DNA from: Paramacrobiotus metropolitanus
Taxonomy: Eukaryota > Tardigrada > Eutardigrada > Parachela > Macrobiotidae
Assembly: GCF_019649055.1 (NCBI RefSeq)
Contig: NW_026570237.1
Coordinates: 1,364,001-1,428,000, forward strand
DNA length: 64,000 nucleotides
Reading direction: 5' to 3'
The translations under genes were made by a program, and so were the position numbers. Shown here one piece after another: positions 1 to 11,400 of the stretch (position 1 is its first letter; each line of letters opens with the position of its first letter). The notes under the pieces are model-generated. The model made no database searches and was not told the DNA's origin. It saw only the letters and a list, made by a program, of their open reading frames with translations.

Positions 1-461
1 AAGAAACGAAAAGAACAGAAAAAACAGGAATAAAAACTAAATAAAAATGAGTTCTCACGCTCGACTGGGCAAGGCGGGCAAAATCCATCCTCCGTCCCAG
101 AATGACATGATCCTCCTCCACTACTGACGAGGGGTGGAAGGTGAGAGTTGGCAGGAAAAAAGTGAGTTGGTAGGAAACACGGCAGTCGGAGAAAACACAA
201 ACAGGAAAATCGTCGGAAAATAAATCGGAATTTCAGTGGCAAAATCCAAATAAAATTAACGTAAAATCGCCGATGAAAATTTAGGCAAAAACATCCGCGA
301 TAAACACAAAAATAAAAATAAAACGCCACTTTCGCACTGAGGAATTCTGTCAGCAAGTTGTAGAAAAATCACAAGGGAGAAATGAGCAAAATCCCATAGC
401 GGAGATCAACAGGGAATTAGTAATCAGATTCGCAATAAATCAGCAGGAATCATCAGCGCGA
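1..461. other. A-rich non-coding start of window
   Basis: This stretch is rich in A and in short A/T-rich words. I see no long open frame, splice-flanked exon or RNA gene in it. It may be the 3' flank of the minus-strand RG-rich frame that follows. Confidence 0.4.
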
Positions 462-983
462 TCAGAATGAGAAACGAGTCTGCTCAGTACCTGTTGACGG
501 CGGAGCCTTCTTACTGGCATCCAAAGCCATCTGCTGACGAATCTGCTGTTGTCGCTCACGCTCCTTGTCCGCATCGCTCGTAACTGCTGAGCCACCTTGC
601 TGGCCAGAGGGAATAGTAGACGAATTCTGTGCAGGTACTGAACCATTTCCTCCACCAGCAGTCATATCCACATCGCCATCACGCACAACATTACCAACAC
701 TACCACTCTGTCCATTCTGGGGATCTGCTGCAAGATCTCGCCCTGCTCGACGCCAGTTGTCCGTGGGAACAGAGGCATTACTTTCAGTGTTAGCGCCACC
801 ACGTCCTCGAGCTTCACCACCGCGGTTTCTACCACCAAATCGTCCACGACGACGGCCATATCTTCCTCGTTGCGTTTGAAAACCTGCAGCCATTAGCGTA
901 GTGCTATAAAGGCCTTGTAGCAGCTGATTCCGATAGTGTTGATGGGCACGGCCGCCTCGTCCACGGTTAAAATACGGAGGCAT
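462..983 (-). CDS. RG/RGG-rich low-complexity protein, possibly retroelement-derived
   Basis: An open frame runs on the minus strand from an ATG at 983 to a TGA at 462-464, giving about 173 aa. The N-terminal third is very rich in Arg and Gly (repeated RGR, GRG, RGG), as in RNA- or nucleocapsid-type nucleic-acid-binding proteins. The rest is polar and Gln/Ser/Gly-rich, with a charged stretch (KERERQQQ) near the C-terminus. The frame stays open upstream of this ATG for about 160 bases more, so the true start is uncertain. Upstream on the same strand lies a frame ending in a Pol-like tail (1208-1450), so it may be the last frame of a decayed retroelement. It could equally be a host RGG protein or one exon of it. 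I do not recognise a specific family. Confidence 0.35.
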   Translation of the reverse strand: MPPYFNRGRGGRAHQHYRNQLLQGLYSTTLMAAGFQTQRGRYGRRRGRFGGRNRGGEARGRGGANTESNASVPTDNWRRAGRDLAADPQNGQSGSVGNVVRDGDVDMTAGGGNGSVPAQNSSTIPSGQQGGSAVTSDADKERERQQQIRQQMALDASKKAPPSTGTEQTRFSF

Positions 984-1207
984 TATAACGCAAAATTCAA
1001 ACCTTACACAATGGTAAATAAGATTCACAAAGGAAAAGAGATCAATCCGCAAAGAGCAAACCGAAGAACCCAAAATAAATTCAAATGTGTACAGCTGCAA
1101 ATTGTAATGCGCTGTTTTCAACCACAAGGCTGCAGCATACAGCATACAGATACTGCATCAACCTGCCGTCTCGCGGCGGTTGCGACAGTTCCCGGGGATT
1201 TCGGGGA

Positions 1208-1580
1208 TTACTGTTTGTTAATCAGCCTGTCCGGCTGTTTCACATTTCTGCCATAACGAGTTCTAACTGGAACGGCGGGAACGTCTTGGACTTCCGGTTC
1301 AGGTAATTCTGGCCTGACGGGAAACTCCTCGATCTCGTCCTCGAAGGTCACGTTGCAGTTTACCACTGTTGACCATTGAATCATGGCACTGCTTTTCGAG
1401 ATTTTTATTCGTGTTTCGTACACGGTCCACTTCATCTTTGTTTTTGTCATTATAAACGCGCAAATCGAAAATCTCAGTATTCAATTTTTTGACATTTTCT
1501 TTGCACTCTTCGTCGTGCTTCTTCATCTTTTCTTCCAAATCATTTATTTTTTCATCTCGTTTCTTCACATCTTCTTTCAA
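1208..1580 (-). pseudogene. Retroelement remnant: coiled-coil segment and Pol-like C-terminus
   Basis: Two overlapping minus-strand frames lie here. The 1299-1580 frame encodes a charged heptad-like coiled coil rich in K, E, D and N. The 1208-1450 frame ends with an acidic, proline-rich stretch followed by RTRYGRNVKQPDRL. That kind of tail (R-x-R-x-G-R-x-x-x-x-P-x-R) is common at the C-terminus of Ty3/gypsy and BEL/Pao polyproteins, just after integrase. No integrase or reverse transcriptase core is visible nearby, so this is at best a fragment. The family call rests on a short tail motif and is weak. Confidence 0.3.
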
Positions 1581-1676
1581 GGCGTCACATCACTTAGTGT
1601 ATGACACCACGTGTTAGCCTTACAAACTTCATGTGCATTTCTTCCGTTGCATTTAAACCGGCTTTGGCCATTTCTT

Positions 1677-2500
1677 TCATTTCGCCGAAATCTTTTCATT
1701 TTCTATTCTGCTTTCCCATGCCTGAACAGTATTATCAAACTGTTCCTGATCTAAAGCAAATTGCCTCACTGCGGCATGTAACGGATGGATCACGTCCATC
1801 GTTTTATTCTGTTCGTCGCTCTGACCGGGAGCCACTGTACTACGCTGAAAGAACGGCTGTGCAGATAGTGGTTCAACCCCACCAGTTGGCACATCTTCAT
1901 CAATGATACTCACATTCATATCTTTTTCGATATTGGTAGCAGCTGTGTTATCAACTTCCTGCTCCTTATTATGCCACCAAAAGCAAAGGGGAAACAACCT
2001 TTTCCACCGTTTCACCAGCATTTTCATACGCATCAGCAGCTGCTGTTTGAACAGCTTGCACTTGCGCATTAAACTTCTGCATAGCAGCTTTATAAGCTTC
2101 AACAGTAAACAGTTTCGTAATATTAGTCGGCAGCTCTCTGTGTTCTAACTACACACTCGCCAACCTGTCGGTGGCTTTCCCATTTTGGCTTCATCGTTAT
2201 CATAGGTAACGAAATCTTTGCCACATATTCCTGATTTTGGAATTGCAACATTCAGTTCGTTAAGAATGCTTCGATTTTAACGCCAATCGGCACGATAAAC
2301 TTATCCGGTATCAGCTCTGCTGCACCTTTACTGCTTGTCTTGTAAACTTCGGCTGCACTACAGGCTGTGACGCCGTGCTTTTCGAATTATCCATTCTTCA
2401 GCTTTTTCACTTTTCACTTCAGTTCTTTGTTCAGCGCTCGTTGCACTGACTTCTTTTGTTTGAACCCGAGAACCGTCTTTGTTTAACCCGGATACGTTAG
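1677..2500 (-). pseudogene. Gag-like or unidentified degenerate coding remnant
   Basis: A 141-codon minus-strand frame (1677-2102) is followed upstream, on the same strand, by short Lys/Glu-rich frames up to about 2500 that are broken by stops. The readable part is acidic and Gln-rich (for example FALDQEQFDNTVQAWESRI), as in an alpha-helical gag-like or coiled-coil region, but I recognise no family. Same orientation as the coiled-coil and RG-rich frames at 462-1580 suggests one decayed minus-strand element across 462-2500. Confidence 0.25.
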
Positions 2501-3348
2501 CTACGCCTTTTGTTCTCCGTGTGTTCGCGTAACACTCACTTTTTACAGCTCAAGCACTGCTCTGGCTGTCCACGCTTTAGCTACGCTCAAGTCATCTACG
2601 AAGCGAAGAGACTTCGGATTATGCGAATTTTACTGTCACTCACAAGATGGATGAGCGTACCACGGTTGTGCGGGCGCAGGTTGGCTAGTGCAACGATCTC
2701 GTGTCCGTCGGCCACCGCGCACATCATGTTGAAACAGCTGTCCTTCCCGCCGCTGCAACGGTACGTCAGCAGTTAAAATACAGGATCAAAAGAAGAAGAT
2801 TAAAGATGCGGTCGTGCAGTATCGATACCTGACTAACGCCACAACTCTCATTCTGCCCGGATTAACTGGAGACGGCTTAAGCGCGAGCGATATCTTGCGA
2901 TCTGAGTATGGGACCGTGAAGTATGGGCTACATTAAAGTTCCGGTAGGCCGAAGATGAGTTTTTCTTTTTATTCGTCAAAAAACTAATAAAATCTCAACA
3001 AACTATTTCAAAATTCCGAAAATTTTGCCTGCTAAAACGGCTAAGGGCAACAGGCAAACTGCCACCGTAGGTGGTTGTACGGTAGTTGGATCTTCGTGGG
3101 TTATAATTCTTATTTTTAGATTGTTTTTCGAGGATTCTGGATTCAAGACTGTTCCTTGTTATTGAGTTTTTGGTTTTTGTAATTTCTTCAGTATTAAAAA
3201 TTAGTGAAACGTGATGATGCTAATTATTGATTTATCATCCTCACCATTCCTTGTGCATTTTTGAGTTGTGATTGGATTTATCGTCATCCCGTTTATTTAT
3301 GGTTGCCAATAACTCGGAGTGCTGGATGCACAGCCCGCACTTCGCAAA
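2501..3348. other. Mostly non-coding spacer with one short coding-like fragment
   Basis: On the plus strand about 50 codons stay open from roughly 2780 to a TAA near 2935, reading as a mixed, protein-like composition (for example LTNATTLILPGLTGDG), after other short broken frames from about 2600. I do not recognise the protein and see no clean start or splice sites. From 2940 to 3348 the sequence is AT-rich with no visible gene and precedes the ATG of gene 1 at 3349, so it may hold that gene's promoter and leader. Confidence 0.3.
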
Positions 3349-6300
3349 ATGAATTCGTCAAAGAAACCCGTTTCCTCCATCCGTGCGATCAACGCAGATC
3401 CTGAAATACCAGCCGCTTTTCAGGAGAATACTGAGATCTGTAAGTGGGAAGCATTAACTACCTTATGCAATTTGTTTTGTGTGTATGAGTTTTCTCAGAG
3501 GAGCAGTTTGTTAGCGTAACCACTAACCAGGGATATGCGATTCTGCGTGAACATCAGCTTTCTAACCTTGTGACGAATCGAATCTGTTGACTGTTGCAGA
3601 TTGTAAAATCTGCAAACGCCGCTTTACCGGAGAACCGTGCTGGATTCATGCGAAAACCGTCTCCGATCGCGTCGTCACACCGTTGGCCGTCGCCAGTCTG
3701 CCCGACGTGCTGTATTTTGAACCCACCGATAACTACCCTCACAGTAAGTTATTTTCTCCTACGTATTCGTAGAACTTATTCTCGCATGTGGTAGATTTAC
3801 TCCCAGTTTACTAAAAGCTTTCACAGTTGGCAGCTTTTTATGAAAAATTTGATATGTATCATCTATAGCCTTTGTAGACAGGAAGCTTGTGTGAATGCAA
3901 TAAGATAATTATCATGGAACAGTTTCCCGTCCGAACCTGTCTGTTATTTCTGTTCGTTAAATTTTTTATTTGCCTTTTTTTAAGATTTATTTTTAGTTCA
4001 GCTGAATATTTTCACAAGTGCGCTATTCATGTAATTTGGTAGAGCAAAGAAAGTCATTTTGTGACGAAAATTAAGGAAGAAACGCCTGAAAAGGATGGAA
4101 ATTTTTTCAGAAAATTTGAACACAGTATAAAATTCGTATTACCACGCCGAGCGGTTGCATTTGCTTCAACTGACGGAAGTCCTTGAATTTTTTTCATTTG
4201 AGTAGTCGAATTATAGATTTTCTTGGAATATAAAATTAGTCGTATTAGGCTGGGAAGTGGTCCACAGAAATGCAGGTTACTGGGAAAAAAACCGCTGATG
4301 TGCATTAGGAGTTGTACGCCTTGAAGCGACCTTATGTGCAAAATAGTACCATTGCAGTGCGAATATTTGTTTTTTAGACAAAGCTGTGCATACGAGCAGA
4401 TTCCTCCCGATATACACTGTTTTCGGCCCCCTCATCGCTCCCGTGTCTGCATTACCGGACACACACCTGCCCGGTGTGACACCGCTGGACAGCAGCCGCT
4501 TCGAGAACGATTACTTCTGCAACTGGATGAAGTATGTGCGCGTAGCCGACGATCCTCGTGACCACAACATCGCCGTCTGTTTCCGCGGAGATGATCTCAT
4601 GTTTGTCACCACCCGCCCGGTACGCCCGCACGAAGAGCTGAAAATGGGTTATTCGCTGTATGTCAAAAAGACCGTCGATACTGCTCCCGTGGCGGGCATG
4701 GAAATCGATTTTGATGCGTTATGTGAGTCACCGGTTCACGAACCTGTTGATGATCAAATTCATTGCGCCGGTGTAGCCCTGGATGTCGGTGAAACTCATC
4801 CCGATAATATTCCTGAAATTCCGGAAGCGGATATTTTATCGATTGAGTCTGATGCAGACGTGTCTCATTCCATTCCTCAGGATATTCTGCCTTCTACAAG
4901 TAGTGGTGGACCATCTTTTGGACAATCTGCATATGGAGAAGGATCGTCTGAAATTTCTGTTGAAGTGCAGGAGCGCTCTGAATTGTTGAGAACTCCTTGC
5001 CCAGATTTGAAACGCGTGACTCAGTTGTCTGTGTCTGCCGAAGCCAATCCTTATCGGCGTCAGTATGTTACTCGAGGAAGACCTTCCAATTCGACGAAAC
5101 GTGACACTGCCTTGACTGCATCTCGGACTTCTCCGCGTTTTACCAAGTTGCCTGGTGTCGTCAACACTGTTCCTGTAAATCCACAGGAACAAGGAAAAAC
5201 TACTCTTCCGATTTCTCAAGCCATTAAGGTCATTTCCGTGGCAGCTGCTCCCAAGCCATCTGCGAAAAGGCCTGTAAAAGGTGACAAGCCGGCTGCTAAA
5301 CGTGCACGAATTGCTACGCCAAAACCGTTGCCAGTAAAGAAAAATCGGATTGTCTTGAAAATTGTTCCGGCCGCAGCAAGCGAATCGGATGAAGAAGCGG
5401 TTTCGGAAGTGACCGGTCGTTTGTCGCCTTCCGGTGGTTCCCAGGACTCTACTCCATCGGATAAACCGCAAAAAAAGAAAAAATATGCTTGGCGTAAACC
5501 TGACGCAAGAGGCATAGAGCCAGTGGGTAGGAAGTCCCATCGGGTATTCCGGGAAGACTACTATGCGTTTCTTCACCGATACCCATGTCCACATTGCGCG
5601 CTCAAATTTTACAGTACCAAGCTTCTGGCCGTACACGAGCATCAGCACAAACCGGAATCAGAGCGCGCCGCTGATGATTTCAGTTTGAAATGTATCGACT
5701 GCGACCATGAAGCGGAAGATATGATGGGTTTATCCAAGCACATGGATACCCATGGCAAAGAAGTGGGCGAGATAAATGAAGACACCTTAAATGCGCTTTC
5801 CCCGGAACATCGAGCGCATCCGCATTGCTACCTGTATGCATGCGAGAACCAGGATTGTCATCGGTGGTTCTGCACGGAGACGCTGCTGAAGCTGCACCGT
5901 CGGGAGCATTATCCGGCGTTGCCGGTGCCGTGCGACTCGCTGCAGTGTTCGTCGTGCGAGTATCTGGCGAAGGATGTGGATGATCTGGCGCGGCATACCA
6001 CGTCGCATGGAGAGCGCATTACCACGCGGTTGCAGTGTCCGGTCTGCCTGCACGTCGTGGAACGACTGTCCAAGCATGTGCAGAGGAAACACCCCGAGTT
6101 TATCCATAAGGTGTCGCGGGATTTTCCTCTCGGCTGTGATCGATGCAATAGCCGGTTCGTGACGCATTACACGCTGGAGAAACACCGGGAATTCTGTGTA
6201 AGTTGAGAACTGATTCACTGTTGATGCTTCCAGTTTTTAAAGTTGCCGGTTTTTGTGCATCTGTTTGAGTGGGTAAGAAAAACCCTGTGATATTAATACT

Positions 6301-7119
6301 TGATTTTGGTTTTATTTTAATCTTTAAGTTTTGACTTTGACATACCCCGGCGCTGGCACGCTTTGTTATTGTTTTATTAAAGGAAATAATTGTTTAACTG
6401 AAAAACTGCTGCTGATCCCATTCGTTAATAAAAAACAGCATGTTTTTATTTTTTCAATGTTGATTGTGCCGTTTGTATATGCATTACGAATGTGTATCTC
6501 ATTTTTGTAATAATACGTACATTTTTGTAATAATATTGTGAGAGATTATTTATGGGTAATAATTTGTTTGCAGAAAAGAAAACTCAACCAGTGCTACATG
6601 TGTTCCAAGCAATGCACGTCGCGAGCGGAAGTGATGGAACACATAGAATCTCATGTAATTAACGGAAAGTATCCCTGTCCGAGTTGTGATCTGCTGGCAG
6701 TCGCCTACGAAAATGTTACGCGGCATATAAAACGGAGCCATAATGCAGCCGGAGTGCGGGTGTGCGAGATCTGCCAGCTGGTGGTCAAATCGTCGCGCCG
6801 GCTGACCGTTCACATGAAAACCCACGATCCGAGCATGGACTTCCTTTGCGATCAGTGCGGTAAACGCTACAACACCGCGGTCAGTCTGCGGCAACACCGG
6901 CACTATGTACACGGGGAGAAACTGAAGGCCAAAATCAACCGGAAAAATCAGGAGAAAAAAGAGATGGGAATACCGCTTAAGAAGCTGGCTAAGAATGAAT
7001 TGGCCTTGGAAGAATACCCGTACCGCTGCGATAAGTGTCAGGTGGGATTGCTCAAGCGGGGATTGCTGAGGCGGCATGTTCAGGATAAGCATAAAGACGC
7101 AGTCTCCGACTCCGAGTGA
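3349..7119 (+). CDS. PRDM-like zinc-finger protein (gene 1): zinc knuckle, PR/SET, 11 C2H2 fingers
   Basis: Four exons: 3349-3439, 3600-3743, 4378-6197, 6574-7119 (866 aa, total length a multiple of three, GT-AG introns). Exon 2 encodes a C-x2-C-x7-C-x2-H knuckle (CKICKRRFTGEPCWIH), the arrangement found before the PR domain of PRDM9 and PRDM11. Exon 3 opens with the PR/SET domain (TVFGPLIAP, CNWMKYVR, PHEELKMGYS), then about 300 residues of Ser/Pro/Lys-rich, probably disordered sequence with basic patches, then six finger motifs. One of these is C2HC, completed by a Cys at the end of exon 3. Exon 4 adds five more. PRDM proteins are nuclear DNA- or chromatin-binding regulators, some with histone methyltransferase activity. 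Here the W of the usual WYxxxY end of the PR domain is replaced (GYSLY), so catalysis is doubtful. It shares its layout and C-terminal fingers with genes 5 and 6 but has no THAP or Myb/SANT-like part. Start chosen because the first exon ends in phase 1 at a gtaagt donor, as in genes 5 and 6. Confidence 0.8.
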
Positions 7120-8400
7120 TAGGTTTCATTCGTGCTACGGTTGTACTGAAATTTGTTCTGCTTCAGTCATCTGAGGACGATCATATGTTCCTTCATTCGT
7201 TGGTCTTGTTTTTATACTCAGCTTATTGTTTGGGTTGAACAATAATTAGGTTTTATTTTGCTTGGTGTTTACTTTAAACGCAGTGTAACCAACTGAAAAA
7301 AAACATTACGCTACTTAAGCACGTATAGATATTCCATTTTAATTGCCGTCTCCTTATTTAATGACTTAATTCATCGTTTGTTTTATGTTGATATTTCCAT
7401 CGTACTTGCGACTAAGTACTTATTAAAACCACGGCAGTTTTGTAAGTATTATTATGCCAAACGGAGATCAGCTTGATTGCTGAACTGGAAAACTTTAAAG
7501 TGAGCAACAACTCGTTATTGTGTAAATTTTGCAGTAAGGATAAAGAAATCATAACATACAGGGCATACCCGTCTGCGGTGACGTAGTACGGTAATAGCCA
7601 GCATTTTTCGCAGACAACAGTACCCTGGGCGGCTAGCCAGAAGGTTTGCACTATGCAGTGCAGTGTGCGAAATTTTCTCGTGCTCACAATCGTTTTCTCT
7701 CGGTTTGCTGATTTTCAGCGAATTCTTCTGCATAAATAGTTTTGTTTTGGTCTGTACTCTCTATTTTTTTCTGTATTGAGGTATGACTATTGAAATGAAA
7801 TATTTCCAGAGTCATTGTAAGTAGCACGCAGACTGATGTGGTGCTCGTCATGTCTTCATTTTTCCTCTTCAGCGATTTAGACTCACTCACTGTAATCTGG
7901 GAGCACTGAGCAGCGTGTTTGTGTACAGATGGTTCGAAGTCCAGGATATTGTGGGATGCTTTACAGCACTTCTCGCACTGCAGTAGATTGCTGGCGTGGT
8001 TGAGCTGAGGAGCCTTCATAATTTCATAATCTGAACAGGAATCTCCCAGTTTCGGAGGTATTCACGCTCCTACAAGGATTTTTTTTATGCGCGGCTTTGC
8101 CTTTGTGACAAAGGCTTTGTGGCGTGAATAACGTCGATCTCGTTAGTTTTGATCTTGGTCACGACTAGCTCAAGTAAGTGTGCGTAACAAATTAACGAAA
8201 ATGTGGAGTTTTTGGAGAATTCTGACTTGCGCAGTAGTTGAGCCATAGAAAAGTGTAATTTCATAATTTAAGAGTGTGATTTTAATTTACCTCTCCACCT
8301 GCAAAATATATTGTTTAGCTGGTACTGGCAAGAAGAATTTGCTGTCATATCACATCTTGATTTCGTCGACTGTAATTTGGACTGAATTAGGACTGGAGCG
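7120..8400. promoter_or_regulatory. Intergenic spacer; upstream block shared with units B and C
   Basis: No plus-strand gene is visible. A block at about 7895-8060 matches blocks before unit B (about 22980-23130) and unit C (about 37150-37320), sharing a core such as CTCCCAGTTTCG and the CAGGATATT region. All three lie a few hundred bases before the unit start, so it came with the duplicated unit and may hold promoter sequence. A minus-strand frame (7684-8019) crosses it in this copy only; see findings. An ATTAAA at about 7422 could be a polyadenylation signal for gene 1. Confidence 0.4.
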
Positions 8401-11400
8401 ATGTCCGATCCCGCAGCTTGTTCCGTGTTGTTGTGTCCTTCTTCGGAGCAGTCGCGTTCCTTGCGCAGCGTGTGTTTCTTCGATTTCCCGCATCCGAACG
8501 ATCCGCGCTATCCCGTTTGGATTGAACGCACTCTGCGGCCAAAAGAGTGGACTCCGTCTCCGTCCAGCAAAATCTGCAGCAGACACTTTCGTCCATCAGA
8601 TATCCTTGCATTGCCCCTCGCTGACGGCTCCGGACGAACGGAGAAAAGATTGAAATACGATGCGCTGCCGTGTGTTTTCGAAGGCATTCCCGATTCAATG
8701 CGTCCGCAAACACATGTTGTGCCGCGCGCAGACAGCCCCGAAATAGTTCCTTCCACTAACTGTACGTGCGTTTTTTAAAAACTTTATTGTACTCGTTTAA
8801 ATGTTCCTTTCGTCAAAATGTTCCTTTTGACAATCGAACCTTTTGCTGCTGCATAGCAGCTACCATACAAATTGATAAAAATAATGATCAATATTTATAG
8901 CATGTGATAATAGCCCATAGCACTGCTATGCAAAGACATTTTACGTTGTTTTGTTACAGGTTCAAAAAAGCGCTCTGCCGATTGCTTGGACGAAAGCATC
9001 TCTGACGAAGCCGAGAAAGAATTTAGCGACTCCCTGAATGCTTCAACCGAAGTCCCCGACGCATCTAAAAATGCACAGTCGAATGTTTCGCTCACAATTC
9101 TAACGATCCAATCGAATAACTCTACAAGCGCGAATGTGGCTGGACCTGTTATTTCTGCAGCCACAGTTTCAGGTGCGAAAAAGGCCAAGCTTGTTGTTTC
9201 TCCTGCCGTCAGCGCGCCGATACCTATCCCCATTCGCCCCGCTTGTTCGCTGGATACGAAGATTATCGACGGACGACTCACGGTGTTGGAACACTGTGCT
9301 AAGCACATTCCCGTGGATTATCCTGCTCGAACGGACGCCGGCGAGGCCCGCAAGTGCTGCGTTCCCGGATGTTCTTTCGGGCGCGATGATAATCCACAGA
9401 GAAGAGTTCAATTCCACGCATTTCCCACGGACGAACGCTTCCGAACTGAATGGATCAAGCGGGTGGCGTGTTCCAGTTTCTGGCAGCCCGCCCCGTATTC
9501 CGTCGTGTGCAGCGTTCATTTTCTCGAAACGGATTACGGTTTTATTGGTAACCTTTTGTGTCTGAAGCCGACAGCGATCCCGTCGCAACTGGGATGCCGG
9601 AACGGATTGATGCGGAAGTTGAATGGACCGTGCCCGTTCAGTCGGGTGTGTGCAATCTGCGGATGCTGGAGAGCGATCAAGCAGACTACCTACTATAAGT
9701 CCGCGTCCCAGTTGGCCTTTGTTCCGTTTCCAGAACAAGCGAATGAGCGACTGAAGTGGTTGGCTTTCTGCCGTGAGGTTCCGTGTGCGGGTGAATTCTA
9801 CGCCTGTGAGCGGCACTTTGCCCTGGCTGACATTCTGGCACGGTTTGAGCAGGATAAAGAAATGAAATTCGAGCTGCAGCGACGTGATGGTATCCTGCCA
9901 CATCCCAGCCAACTGCTCGTACCGATTCCTCTGCAGAGTCGAGCTCCGTCGCTCATTGCTCCACGACCTTCTCCTTTGAGAGCTCCGTCGCTGATTGCTC
10001 CACGACCTTCTCCTTTGACAGCTCCGTCGCTCATTGCTCCACAACCTTCTCCTTCGAATAACACAAACAACAGCCAGAATAAGTCTTTCGCAAATTTTTT
10101 GAACGGGGCAGTTCTACAAAGCCGAACGGTTACCGCTACTCCGTCCGCTTTATTGATACATTCAGCTGCATCTTCGGCCAGCCCGGGCGGTTTTTCGTTC
10201 TTGGTGGTGCCTAATCAGACCGCAGCTCCGGCTGTTACTGCTCCTCTTGCGCCTCCAGTGACTAAACGGCTGACACTAGACCCTTCAAGAAATGTGCAAC
10301 CTCAAGTTGCTGTTGCTGCCCAGTCGCATCCGCATCCAGTTCGATTCGAGAAAACCACATGCGGTCAGTGTGGTTTGCGATTCAACACATATTTATCGTA
10401 CAGTATCCACGAATATGAACATGGAGGCAGAGAATTAGCCGAATATATTAGAAGCAGAACCGCGTGTTCCGATTGTGCAGAAAAATTTGATAGCTTCGAC
10501 GCTTTGGTGGAGCACGTTAAGATTCACGGAAGACAAACGGAAGAGTGTCCCGTTTGTAAGGGACGTTTTCGCGCGCTGAACGACCATATTCGACGTGATC
10601 ATCCTGATTGCCAGTACCGATCGAGGAAGAGTCCGGACCGCGTTCGGAAAGATAATCTTCACCGGTGTGGAGAGTGTGGGAAGGTATTCAAAACAGCTTA
10701 TGCTTTTGACATTCATGCCAAGGTATGTCAGCGAAGTGAAAGCGCATCGTTGGAATTTGATTAACCTGTTCTGTAATCGTTTGTTGCGTTCCATTTGTTT
10801 ATACAGAAAGATTCTAAAGAGAAATACAGAAATGTTCTAAAGAATTTCTGGTTGTTTCATTGCAGGCTCACCGCGCTAGAGCCTTGTGGGCCACTCTGAC
10901 GTGTAGCGACTGCGGTCTGCGCTTTAAGACGGATGTCTTATGCCGGTTGCATAAAATCCACCACGGAAATGAAGAATCGACGGAGCTTATTCGTGACACA
11001 CGAGAATGTCCTGACTGTCATCAAATCTTTGAGAGCCAGGAGGGACTAGTTGAACATGTTAGGGAGCACGGGAAAGCAACCGAAAAATGCGCACTGTCCG
11101 AAGAACGGTATATCTCTTTGGCGAACCTTATAATACGTGATCACCAAGCCCAAAATCCACTGAAAGCAGCGGTTTTGGCATGCTGCGTACCGGGATGCCA
11201 GAATGTGTGGGAGCCAGAGACACAGATTACACGCGCATCAAAAGTGTTGTTCTTTCGATTCATTGGAGCCGCTCATCCGCGTTTTGAAACTTGGATGCGG
11301 CGACTGCGGTACAACTCATCCTGGGTTCCGCATTTTCACGAGAGGGTTTGCAGTGATCATTTTTACGAGTCCGACATCAGATTCAAGAATGGCAAAGCTT

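Noticed and set aside
2761-2786. GT...AG pair that would join two short frames before 2935
   Set aside because: The implied intron would be only about 26 bases, far shorter than any other intron in the window.
4836-5648. Minus-strand open frame (270 codons) inside gene 1
   Set aside because: It lies opposite the disordered Ser/Pro region of the plus-strand gene, has no recognisable motif and does not recur in genes 5 and 6.
9169-10044. Long minus-strand open frame (291 codons) across unit A exon 2
   Set aside because: It is the complement of the conserved plus-strand THAP and linker coding sequence. Its Ser/Arg repeats mirror the tandem repeat in the linker and it has no domain of its own.
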